A stretch of DNA of 5,255 nucleotides from JAWLBW01 sp041687475 (GTDB lineage: Bacteria > J088 > JAWLBW01), in contig JAWLBW010000317.1 in the NCBI GenBank assembly GCA_041687475.1, positions 1 through 5,255 on the forward strand, read 5' to 3'. This document shows, one piece after another, positions 1 through 4,458 of the stretch; position 1 is the first letter of the stretch; every line of letters starts with the position of its first letter. The notes beneath the pieces were generated by a model that worked only from the letters and a program-made list of their open reading frames with translations, searched no databases and was not told where the DNA came from. Made by a program: the position numbers and the translations under genes.

Positions 1-809
1 CCGCAAAGGCGATGCGCATTGTCGAGCACGGCCTGAATCGTGCCCTTGCCGTAGCGTTCTTCGAGATATTGCGCCTCGGCGTGCCCCACCAGGTAAATGC
101 GTTCGAAGCTGTATGGACCCTCGTCGAAAAAGCCCGGCAGTTCCATTTCGTCGCGGTCGCGCTTCTCGCCCCGGTGTACGGCGGTGTCGGCAAGAACCGC
201 CCGTACCTCGGGGGTGATGTCGGGCAGGGCGTAGTACTGGGCGATGCCTTCGATGAACCAGAGGGGCATGAGCTGCAGCGGGTTGCAGCCCGCATCGGCG
301 GCCCCGGCCACCGAATAGATTTTCTGAATGGTGAATTGGTGGGCCAGCTCGTGACGCATGACCTCGATGAAGCGATCGTGCTCGCCCCAGTAGGGCAGGG
401 CCATGGTCAGATCCTGCGTGCTTGTCACACCCAGCACCTGCTCGGAAATGTAGAACGCCTGGGTCGACTCGAACTCGAAATGCGAGTTGTAGAGCAGGAA
501 GGGAATGCGATACTGGGGGAAATAGGAGAAGCGTTCGGCCATTTCGCGGTAGGCGTCGGAAATGGCCGGTCTGGCAACGCCGGCCAGCTCGCGCTCGCTC
601 TCGTAGAAATACAGGCGCACGGCTTCGCCCGTGGCGGCCGGGCTGAAATCGGTGTATTTCCAGTCGAAGTCGTACCAGCGAACCTGATTCTTGCCCGCAA
701 GCCGGGGAAACACCGTTTCCAGCGAAAGCTCTCCGGCCATTGCCGGTGAGGAAGCGGCCAGTACCGCGAATGTGATAGTCCCGAGAAGAAATCGAAAGGA
801 GGTAGCCAT
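1..809 (-). CDS. Exported peptidase-MA-like (gluzincin) zinc metallohydrolase, 3' part outside window
   Basis: The reading frame is open from the ATG at 809 to the window edge: 269 codons, with no stop reached. Residues 1-25 form a classical signal peptide (hydrophobic FLLGTITFAVLAA, then SPAMA before GEL), so cleavage after A25 and export through Sec are likely. Residues 152-158 read RHELAHQ, a HExxH zinc motif (H153, E154, H157). Thirty residues further on, PLWFIEGIAQYYA supplies the likely third zinc ligand, E187, as in the peptidase MA / M1-M61 gluzincin clan. YLVGHAEAQYLEERYG (240-255) matches the helix that usually follows in Peptidase_MA_2-type domains. In many relatives this domain precedes a TolB/PD40 beta-propeller; whether that holds here lies beyond the edge. 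The start is firm: a stop lies 22 codons upstream and no other ATG precedes the signal peptide. The Shine-Dalgarno is poor. The substrate is unknown. The same-strand oxygenase gene lies 181 bases upstream. Confidence 0.85.
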   Translation of the reverse strand, partial: MATSFRFLLGTITFAVLAASSPAMAGELSLETVFPRLAGKNQVRWYDFDWKYTDFSPAATGEAVRLYFYESERELAGVARPAISDAYREMAERFSYFPQYRIPFLLYNSHFEFESTQAFYISEQVLGVTSTQDLTMALPYWGEHDRFIEVMRHELAHQFTIQKIYSVAGAADAGCNPLQLMPLWFIEGIAQYYALPDITPEVRAVLADTAVHRGEKRDRDEMELPGFFDEGPYSFERIYLVGHAEAQYLEERYGKGTIQAVLDNAHRLC

Positions 810-813
810 GTCA

Positions 814-851
814 CCGCCGACCGAGGGCGAGCGAACGGAGGCCCTCGGCGG
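814..851 (-). promoter_or_regulatory. Leader hairpin abutting the metallohydrolase start codon
   Basis: On the minus strand CCGCC-GAGGGC (851-841) pairs with GCCCTC (828-823) and GGCGG (818-814). This gives 11 G/C-rich pairs with a 4-nt bulge (ggtc) and a 12-nt loop. The stem ends 4 nt before the ATG at 809 and contains the only G-rich stretch where a Shine-Dalgarno could be. It could limit translation initiation. It is not followed by a T-run, so it does not look like an intrinsic terminator for the upstream oxygenase gene. The pairing is seen directly; the role is inferred. Confidence 0.5.
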
Positions 852-852
852 C

Positions 853-881
853 AGAATAGCACCGTGCCGACCGGCCTACAA
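853..881 (-). promoter_or_regulatory. Possible weak sigma70 promoter for the metallohydrolase gene
   Basis: Minus-strand TTGTAG (881-876) and TATTCT (858-853) are separated by 17 bp. They match the -35 box at 3/6 and the -10 box at 4/6. Transcription would start near 846, inside the leader hairpin, leaving only its inner GAGGGC/GCCCTC stem in the RNA. The alternative is read-through from the oxygenase promoter across the 181-base gap. Confidence 0.25.
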
Positions 882-950
882 GGGGGCTTCGTCGACGGTT
901 ACCGGCAGGGTCGACCATTCCCCTGATACTTCTGGGGCAAATGGGTGAAG

Positions 951-964
951 GCTCGAGCTCGAGC
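951..964. repeat. 14-bp perfect palindrome in the intergenic gap
   Basis: GCTCGAGCTCGAGC reads identically on both strands and lies 27 bases beyond the stop codon of the oxygenase gene. It is made of two overlapping CTCGAG units. It could form a hairpin in RNA or be a protein-binding site, but it has no T-run. GC-rich DNA yields such palindromes by chance at a modest rate, so no function is claimed. Confidence 0.35.
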
Positions 965-990
965 GTGCCCGGCACTCGACCTGCGTACGG

Positions 991-1950
991 TCAGGCCGAT
1001 TTCCGATCGGCTACCCGAAGGCCGAAAAGCGAACGGCGCCCGGGAAGGTCGCCTTCCTGTCTACGCGGACCGACCAGGGGCGGCCGGGGCGCGCCGATGC
1101 GCTGCAGGGCATCGAGGTAGGCGTCGCGATACAGCAATGGTCGGGGGGTAAGCGCGCGGGCTCGCGACGCGCGACCGCGGAAGTCGTCGAAGCCCCTCGC
1201 CATGAGACCGTTCCAGGGCAGGCCGAACTGCCGGCGCAGGTGATCGGGCAGCGTGCCGGCCGCGACCAGCAGAATGAGCGGCGATGTGAGTCGGTACCAG
1301 CCGCCCGCCCTGATGATGGCCCAGGCAATTTCGTGCGCCTCGCGCGTTACCGCAAGCGTTTGCTCGGTCTCTCGCTTGTAGTAGCTGAGAAAGGCGGCGT
1401 AGTCGGTCGGAAACTTGTTCCCGGGAATGCCGAACAGGCGCCCCGACAGCTTCATGTCCTGATACAGGCCCTCTTTCTCTTCCGGGCGCAGCGGTCGCAT
1501 GAAGAGCTCGTGAGCCATGATGCTGCCTTCGACCAGGGTGGCGTGCACCCACAGGAGCAGGTCGGCGCGGTTGGCATGGTAATGCGACCCCGGTTCGTAA
1601 GGACCGGCTTTTTCGGACAGCTCGCCCTTGACCGCGCGATGAATGTTGCGCGTGCGCAGCGCCGCCGCGAGCGCCTGGTCGCGCGTGCCGAAGACGATGG
1701 CGTGCACGGCGTGAAAGGTGCGGTGCAGGCGACCGATCGGGTCGTCGCGAAAGTTGCTGTGCGCGGCCACGCCCGCCGCTACGTGGGGGTGGGCAATCTG
1801 CATGAGCGAGGCATAGGGGCCGGCCAGCTGCAGGGTGTTTTCCGATGCCAGCTTCCACAACCAGGAGTCGGGGCCGAAAAAACCGGTTTCCGGGTCCTTG
1901 ACCTCGGCGGCAAGTCGCCGCAGATCGGGAGGAAGAGTTTGCAGATCCAT
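991..1950 (-). CDS. Oxygenase MpaB family protein (DUF2236)
   Basis: This 319-residue protein has the length and motif order of the DUF2236 / ER-bound oxygenase MpaB / rubber oxygenase (Lcp) catalytic-domain family, alpha-helical proteins in which characterised members bind b-type haem. Visible family blocks are FFGPDSWLWKLASE (24-37), LMQIAHPHVAAGVAAHSNFRDDP (49-71), GRLHRTFHAVHAIVFGT (73-89), IHRAVKG (103-109), LLLWVHATLVEG (131-142) and LFGIP (172-176). The histidines in these blocks (H54, H56, H64, H76, H136) include the probable haem/metal ligands. The usual family Y-x-A-x-D-P-x-L-L-x-W segment is degenerate here (HYHANRADLLLW). No signal peptide is seen, so it is probably cytoplasmic. 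The ATG at 1950 is supported by AAGGAG at 1961-1956, 5 nt away. Just upstream lie a promoter and a TetR-type operator, so expression is probably ligand-induced. The substrate cannot be deduced. Confidence 0.88.
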   Translation of the reverse strand: MDLQTLPPDLRRLAAEVKDPETGFFGPDSWLWKLASENTLQLAGPYASLMQIAHPHVAAGVAAHSNFRDDPIGRLHRTFHAVHAIVFGTRDQALAAALRTRNIHRAVKGELSEKAGPYEPGSHYHANRADLLLWVHATLVEGSIMAHELFMRPLRPEEKEGLYQDMKLSGRLFGIPGNKFPTDYAAFLSYYKRETEQTLAVTREAHEIAWAIIRAGGWYRLTSPLILLVAAGTLPDHLRRQFGLPWNGLMARGFDDFRGRASRARALTPRPLLYRDAYLDALQRIGAPRPPLVGPRRQEGDLPGRRSLFGLRVADRKSA

Positions 1951-1955
1951 GGTCG

Positions 1956-1961
1956 CTCCTT
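1956..1961 (-). promoter_or_regulatory. Shine-Dalgarno of the oxygenase gene
   Basis: Minus-strand AAGGAG lies 5 nt before the ATG at 1950. It fixes that start and lies directly between the operator and the gene. Confidence 0.8.
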
Positions 1962-1965
1962 CTAC

Positions 1966-1989
1966 ATTCTACCGACTGGTAGGTAGAAT
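1966..1989. promoter_or_regulatory. TetR-family-type operator upstream of the oxygenase gene
   Basis: The arms ATTCTACC (1966-1973) and GGTAGAAT (1982-1989) are a perfect 8-bp inverted repeat around GACTGGTA. Counting the inner A-C and G-T pairs, 20 of 24 positions are symmetric. The core fits ACCnACnnGTnGGT, a form common among TetR-family operators. The site lies 16 bp before the ATG and covers the region from just after the -10 box through the predicted transcription start, the classic position for repression. No TetR gene is present in the window, so the regulator must be encoded elsewhere. Confidence 0.75.
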
Positions 1990-1990
1990 C

Positions 1991-2020
1991 ATTGTACACG
2001 CACCGACGCGATGGCGTAAA
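1991..2020 (-). promoter_or_regulatory. Sigma70-type promoter of the oxygenase gene
   Basis: On the minus strand TTTACG (2020-2015, 4/6 to TTGACA) and TACAAT (1996-1991, 5/6 to TATAAT) are separated by 18 bp. The predicted start near 1984 falls inside the TetR-type operator and gives a leader of about 34 nt containing the AAGGAG ribosome-binding site. The agreement of promoter, operator and Shine-Dalgarno spacing supports all three calls. Confidence 0.65.
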
Positions 2021-2056
2021 GAGTCTCTATCTACCTCACGGGGCCGGGCGTGATAC

Positions 2057-2081
2057 GGGCATGCGGGCCCCTGCCCTTTTT
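2057..2081 (+). terminator. Weak terminator-like hairpin with T-run in the divergent region
   Basis: GGGCA (2057-2061) can pair with TGCCC (2072-2076) across a 10-nt loop, followed directly by five T. The stem is only 5 bp. No plus-strand gene lies to its left, so if it is real it would end a short leader or small RNA, or attenuate the ChaB-like gene. Confidence 0.25.
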
Positions 2082-2264
2082 CCCCCTGCATATCTTGCCG
2101 ACGGTAGCGTGACAGGGTGCGGGCGCAGTCTTGCGAGCGGGCAGGAGCCGAGCGCATGGCGTTGCGCGGGGTTCCCCATAGTGGTGTTTTGGGCAGACGC
2201 GAGTGGTCTTCTCCCAAACGATGCTGCGGCGTCCACATATGGGCGGGACCTCGGGTTCGGAAAC

Positions 2265-2269
2265 GGAGG
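2265..2269 (+). promoter_or_regulatory. Shine-Dalgarno of the ChaB-like gene
   Basis: GGAGG lies 4 nt before the ATG at 2274 (ending at 2269, followed by AAAT). It selects this start over in-frame upstream codons back to 1992, none of which has a comparable site. Confidence 0.75.
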
Positions 2270-2273
2270 AAAT

Positions 2274-2528
2274 ATGGCGCAATTGGGTCCCGACGACGAT
2301 GAACAGCTTCCCTACGAGAACCTTGACGATCTTCCCCCACAGGTATCGCGGTTGCCCATTCATCGGCAGGAAATGTGGATGAGTGCCTACAATGCGTACC
2401 TCGATGAATTCGGCGACAAGGAGCAGGCCGACCGCACGGCTTGGATTGAGGCCACCCGGGGGTACGCCCCCGAAGAAGAAGAGCGGCCCGGCCGTCATCC
2501 CACGCATGGAGCGGGCAAGGGGCATTGA
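2274..2528 (+). CDS. chaB: ChaB family protein
   Basis: This small 84-residue protein resembles ChaB (E. coli ChaB is 76 residues). The family pattern is visible: LPYENLDDLPPQVSRLP (12-28), then a helix with H30, AYNAYLDEF (38-46), and A-x-x-x-AW-x-x-x-x-x-Y (A52, A56, W57, Y64). In E. coli, chaB neighbours the cation antiporter gene chaA and was named for cation transport regulation, but the biochemical role of the family is poorly established. Here there is no chaA or other antiporter gene nearby, so the symbol marks family membership only. The protein is very acidic at the N-terminus (PDDDE) and just after the domain (PEEEE), and ends in a short His/Gly-rich tail (RHPTHGAGKGH). It has no signal peptide or membrane segment. 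A strong GGAGG fixes the ATG, and an intrinsic terminator starts 8 nt after the stop, so it is probably monocistronic. Confidence 0.82.
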   Translation: MAQLGPDDDEQLPYENLDDLPPQVSRLPIHRQEMWMSAYNAYLDEFGDKEQADRTAWIEATRGYAPEEEERPGRHPTHGAGKGH

Positions 2529-2536
2529 GTACGCTG

Positions 2537-2563
2537 CCGTGCAAAGCCTTTAGCACGGGTTTT
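2537..2563 (+). terminator. Intrinsic terminator of the ChaB-like gene
   Basis: CCGTGC (2537-2542) pairs with GCACGG (2553-2558). The stem can extend inward through AAA/TTT past one bulged A, leaving a GCC loop. GTTTT follows. It begins 8 nt after the stop codon. Confidence 0.6.
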
Positions 2564-2569
2564 CGCCCG

Positions 2570-2595
2570 CGGCAAGCGTTGACTCGGGCTTGCCG
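2570..2595 (+). repeat. Second hairpin after the ChaB-like gene
   Basis: CGGCAAGC (2570-2577) and GCTTGCCG (2588-2595) form a perfect 8-bp inverted repeat around a 10-nt loop, followed by the T-rich TTCGTTTAT. It may back up the preceding terminator. The same GGCAAG core recurs in hairpins at 3492-3515 and 3561-3581. The loop contains TTGACT (2579-2584), which could be a -35 box, but the element 17 bp downstream (TATCGG) is a poor -10. Confidence 0.5.
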
Positions 2596-2672
2596 TTCGT
2601 TTATCGGGAATGAGGCGTGTGGGAGAGGGGGGGAATGTTACGTTGAGGGCATAACCATCGTAAGAGGTGAGC

Positions 2673-2954
2673 ATGCAGACGCAACGCAGACTGGAGCCGC
2701 GCGAGGTTCGCCGGGTACGGGTGCGCTTCGGCACTGAAGATACACACTTCATGGGCTATACGCGCGACATGACGCCCCATGGGCTACGCCTCGACTCGCG
2801 GAAGTTGTTTCGACCGGGTACCCGGTTGCGGCTTACGCTCGACGACGGCCGGCACGTGCGGCAGGCCCGTGTGGTATGGGCCAAGCAGCTGCCCGTGCAG
2901 CTGATACATGCGGGCTATTTTCACTCGATGGGCCTGCTGTATGAAGGGGGGTGA
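2673..2954 (+). CDS. Stand-alone PilZ domain protein
   Basis: This 93-residue protein is essentially one PilZ domain, the small beta-barrel that binds cyclic-di-GMP. The N-terminal arginine cluster PREVRRVRVRF (9-19) offers several RxxxR spacings (R6/R10, R10/R14, R14/R18). The second binding motif is RDMTPHGLRLDS (31-42), that is D-x-T-x-x-G where most members have D/N-x-S-x-x-G. RPGTRLRLTLDDG (47-59) and the closing MGLLYEG (86-92) fit the barrel strands. It is cytoplasmic, with no partner domain, so it would act as a c-di-GMP-responsive adaptor on an unknown target. The ATG at 2673 is preferred over the GTG at 2667 because AGAGG (2663-2667) lies 5 nt before the ATG and overlaps the GTG. 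The neighbours give no clear pathway. T-for-S at the motif is conservative, so binding is plausible but not certain. Confidence 0.85.
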   Translation: MQTQRRLEPREVRRVRVRFGTEDTHFMGYTRDMTPHGLRLDSRKLFRPGTRLRLTLDDGRHVRQARVVWAKQLPVQLIHAGYFHSMGLLYEGG

Positions 2955-3033
2955 TCTTTTTCGGTTCGTTCAAGCGATGCGCCGAACAGGGGGCGGTCGA
3001 AATGTCGGTTGCCGGTAGTCGGGGGGAGAGAAG

Positions 3034-3087
3034 TTGAAAGAGCGTCGAGACGGCCTGGGCGCAGCGGGTTCTCATGCCCTACCTTGA
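3034..3087 (+). CDS. Possible leader peptide overlapping the dgkA start
   Basis: A 17-codon frame begins with TTG at 3034, just behind a strong purine run (GGGGGGAGAG, 3021-3030), and stops with TGA at 3085-3087, 11 bases inside dgkA. It would encode MKERRDGLGAAGSHALP. The well-placed ribosome-binding site here, and its absence before the dgkA ATG, would fit translational coupling. The evidence is positional only, and the frame may be fortuitous. Confidence 0.2.
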   Translation: MKERRDGLGAAGSHALP

Positions 3088-3469
3088 GCACAGACGCCAT
3101 ACGGGGGTCAGGGCGCGCATTCAGAGCTTTCGCTACGCGTTGAACGGCCTGCGCTACATGCTTGAATCGCAGCGGAATGCGTGGATTCATGCGTTTTTCA
3201 CCCTGGCGGTACTGGGCGTGGCTGTCTTTGCCGGCCTTTCACGGGTTGAATGGAGCCTGCTGATACTTGCCGTCGTCACGGTGTGGACGGCCGAGGCCCT
3301 GAATACGGCCTTCGAGGCATTGGCCGACGTCGCGTCGCCCGAATTTCATCCCCTTGTCGAGCGAGCCAAGGACGTAGCGGCCGGCGCCGTGCTCATCGCG
3401 GCTGTCGGGGCCGCGGCCATCGGTCTGGTGGTTATCGGTCCGGCGCTGGTCGAGCGATTTTCAGGGTAG
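3074..3469 (+). CDS. dgkA: Diacylglycerol/undecaprenol kinase family membrane protein (DgkA)
   Basis: This 131-residue integral membrane lipid kinase has an N-terminal amphipathic stretch and three hydrophobic helices (about 38-55, 60-80 and 101-125). Family members phosphorylate diacylglycerol or undecaprenol with ATP, recycling lipids made during envelope synthesis. All key residues of E. coli DgkA have counterparts at a constant offset of +5: E74, N77, E81 and D85 in AEALNTAFEALAD, and K99-D100 in RAKDVAAGAVL. The VASPEFHPLVERAKDVAAGAVL segment looks more like the undecaprenol-kinase branch common in Gram-positives than like E. coli DgkA, so the true substrate is open. The ATG at 3074 is the only standard start in this frame after the stop at 3035, although no Shine-Dalgarno lies at the normal distance. 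Gaps of 119 and 134 bases to its neighbours suggest independent expression. Confidence 0.9.
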   Translation: MPYLEHRRHTGVRARIQSFRYALNGLRYMLESQRNAWIHAFFTLAVLGVAVFAGLSRVEWSLLILAVVTVWTAEALNTAFEALADVASPEFHPLVERAKDVAAGAVLIAAVGAAAIGLVVIGPALVERFSG

Positions 3470-3491
3470 AGCGAGGCGGCTTTGCGATGGT

Positions 3492-3515
3492 TGGCAAGTC
3501 GTCTTTTTCTTGCCA
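3492..3515 (+). terminator. Hairpin downstream of dgkA
   Basis: TGGCAAG (3492-3498) and CTTGCCA (3509-3515) form a perfect 7-bp inverted repeat with the T-rich loop TCGTCTTTTT. It lies 22 bases after the dgkA stop. No T-run follows the stem, so termination efficiency is uncertain. The right arm doubles as the predicted -35 box of the rsb promoter. Confidence 0.35.
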
Positions 3516-3539
3516 TGATGTTGCCGGCATGGGTACACT
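3510..3539 (+). promoter_or_regulatory. Predicted sigma70 promoter of the rsbRST operon
   Basis: TTGCCA (3510-3515, 5/6 to TTGACA) and TACACT (3534-3539, 4/6 to TATAAT) are separated by 18 bp. Transcription would start near 3546 and give a leader of about 58 nt before the rsbR ATG. This is the best-matching pair in the dgkA-rsbR gap. Confidence 0.4.
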
Positions 3540-3560
3540 CTAGTGAATTTTGCAACATCT

Positions 3561-3586
3561 CGCTTGCTCGGGCGGCAAGCGGTTTT
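3561..3586 (+). terminator. Terminator-like hairpin in the rsbR leader
   Basis: CGCTTGC (3561-3567) pairs perfectly with GCAAGCG (3575-3581) around the 7-nt loop TCGGGCG, and GTTTTC follows. It has the form of an intrinsic terminator with a short T-run. It ends 17 nt before the rsbR ATG, too close for a promoter to fit after it. It therefore either terminates dgkA transcripts while also lying inside the rsb leader, or attenuates rsb transcription. Confidence 0.45.
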
Positions 3587-3603
3587 CCATTATGGAGAGC
3601 GGT

Positions 3604-4455
3604 ATGGCGAAGCTGGCGCAGACGCTGAAAAAGAATGAGAAGGCTATTCTGGCCTCGTGGTTGAAAAACCTGGAAGCCGCGAGTACCCGCCATGAACACC
3701 TGATGGAGCGGGGTGAACTCGAGCGCCAGGCTCATGACGTTCTCCAGGGCTTTACGGTCGCCTGCCAGAACGGCCAGGTCGAGAGTATTCAAGGGCCGGC
3801 GTGGAATGAGGTTCGCGACCTGCTTTCCGACATTTCGGCCACCCGCGCGCAGCAGGGCTTTTCGCCGTCGGAGGTGGCTACCTTTGTTTTTTCGCTCAAG
3901 GATTCGGTTTTTACGGCCTTACGGAAGAGCTTGAAGGACGGCGATTCCCTTTTCTCGGAAATTCTCACGGCCTCACAGCTGCTCGACGCGCTGGGCCTGC
4001 ATACCACCGAGGTTTACCAGAAAGCGCGCGAAGCCGTAATCCAGCGCCAGCAGGAAGAGATGCTCGAGCTTTCGACTCCGGTGGTGAAACTGTGGGAAGG
4101 GGTGCTGGCGTTGCCGCTCATCGGAACCCTCGACAGCGGTCGTACCCAGGTGGTCATGGAAGCGTTGCTCGACCGCATCGTCGAAACCGGCGCCACCATT
4201 GCCATCATTGACATTACCGGGGTGCCCACCGTCGACACGCTTACGGCCCAACACCTCATCAAGACCATCACGGCGGCCCGGCTCATGGGCGCCGATTGCA
4301 TCATCAGCGGCATTCGGCCGCAGATTGCCCAGACCATCGTTCATCTGGGGGTCGATTTGAGTCAGGTAAGCACCAAGGCCACGCTGGCCGACGCTTTCCT
4401 TCTGGCTCTCGATCATATGGGGCAGAGCATCGAAAGTTCCGTCATCAACGGTTGA
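3604..4455 (+). CDS. rsbR: RsbR-type stressosome scaffold (RsbRD-like N-terminal domain plus STAS)
   Basis: The protein has 283 residues. Residues about 8-145 are helical and fit the RsbRD_N type of N-terminal domain (IlaSWL at 15-20; ATRAQQGFSPSEVATFV at 79-95), not a globin or a clear PAS domain. Residues about 155-272 form a STAS domain closely resembling B. subtilis RsbRA: IIDITGVPTVDT (201-212), SGIRPQIAQT (235-244) and HLGVDLSQV (247-255). T212 corresponds by motif to the RsbT-phosphorylated threonine of RsbRA (T171). T244 lies near the position of the second one (T205), though that match is less sure. RsbR proteins build the icosahedral stressosome with RsbS, hold RsbT, and pass signals through the N-terminal domain. 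The signal sensed here is unknown. The ATG at 3604 is chosen over the ATG at 3592 and the TTG at 3550 because GGAG (3594-3597) lies 6 nt before it. It is the first gene of the rsbRST operon. Confidence 0.92.
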   Translation: MAKLAQTLKKNEKAILASWLKNLEAASTRHEHLMERGELERQAHDVLQGFTVACQNGQVESIQGPAWNEVRDLLSDISATRAQQGFSPSEVATFVFSLKDSVFTALRKSLKDGDSLFSEILTASQLLDALGLHTTEVYQKAREAVIQRQQEEMLELSTPVVKLWEGVLALPLIGTLDSGRTQVVMEALLDRIVETGATIAIIDITGVPTVDTLTAQHLIKTITAARLMGADCIISGIRPQIAQTIVHLGVDLSQVSTKATLADAFLLALDHMGQSIESSVING

Positions 4456-4458
4456 GAC

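Larger units (their letters stand above)
2021..2273. other. Remainder of the divergent intergenic region, no gene recognised
   Basis: Between the oxygenase promoter and the ChaB-like gene there is no reading frame with recognisable protein content. The frame of the downstream gene stays open back to 1992, but its translation before 2274 is rich in Arg, Ser, Gly and Cys and has no Shine-Dalgarno. I saw a weak hairpin plus T-run at 2057-2081 and the GGAGG ribosome-binding site at 2265-2269. No convincing plus-strand promoter was found. Confidence 0.5.

Noticed and set aside
12..749. Long plus-strand open frame opposite the metallohydrolase gene
   Set aside because: Its translation has no recognisable motif, while the minus strand encodes a signal peptide and a HExxH domain; it is an antisense shadow in GC-rich DNA.
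892..915. GTCGAC occurring twice (892-897 and 910-915) between the two minus-strand genes
   Set aside because: These are two short palindromes with no extended symmetry and no T-run; not distinguishable from chance in GC-rich sequence.
1240..1986. Long plus-strand open frame opposite the oxygenase gene
   Set aside because: It mirrors the codon pattern of the minus-strand gene, shows no domain and has no ribosome-binding site.
1992..2273. Upstream in-frame extension of the ChaB-like gene
   Set aside because: The extra 94 residues have no family similarity and no Shine-Dalgarno; GGAGG directly before 2274 marks the real start.
2495..2600. Resemblance to a c-di-GMP-I (GEMM) riboswitch upstream of the PilZ gene: ACGCA, GGGCAA and GCAAAGCC occur in the right order
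   Set aside because: The first part lies in the ChaB coding region, the spacing has extra bases, no GNRA tetraloop or receptor is seen, and GCAAAGCC forms the loop of a plain terminator stem. A covariance-model search would settle it.
2667..2672. GTG start for the PilZ gene two codons upstream of the chosen ATG
   Set aside because: The GTG overlaps the AGAGG ribosome-binding site that serves the ATG at 2673.
3550..3603. Longer rsbR start at TTG 3550 or ATG 3592
   Set aside because: Neither has a Shine-Dalgarno, the added residues cover the leader hairpin, and GGAG lies 6 nt before the ATG at 3604.
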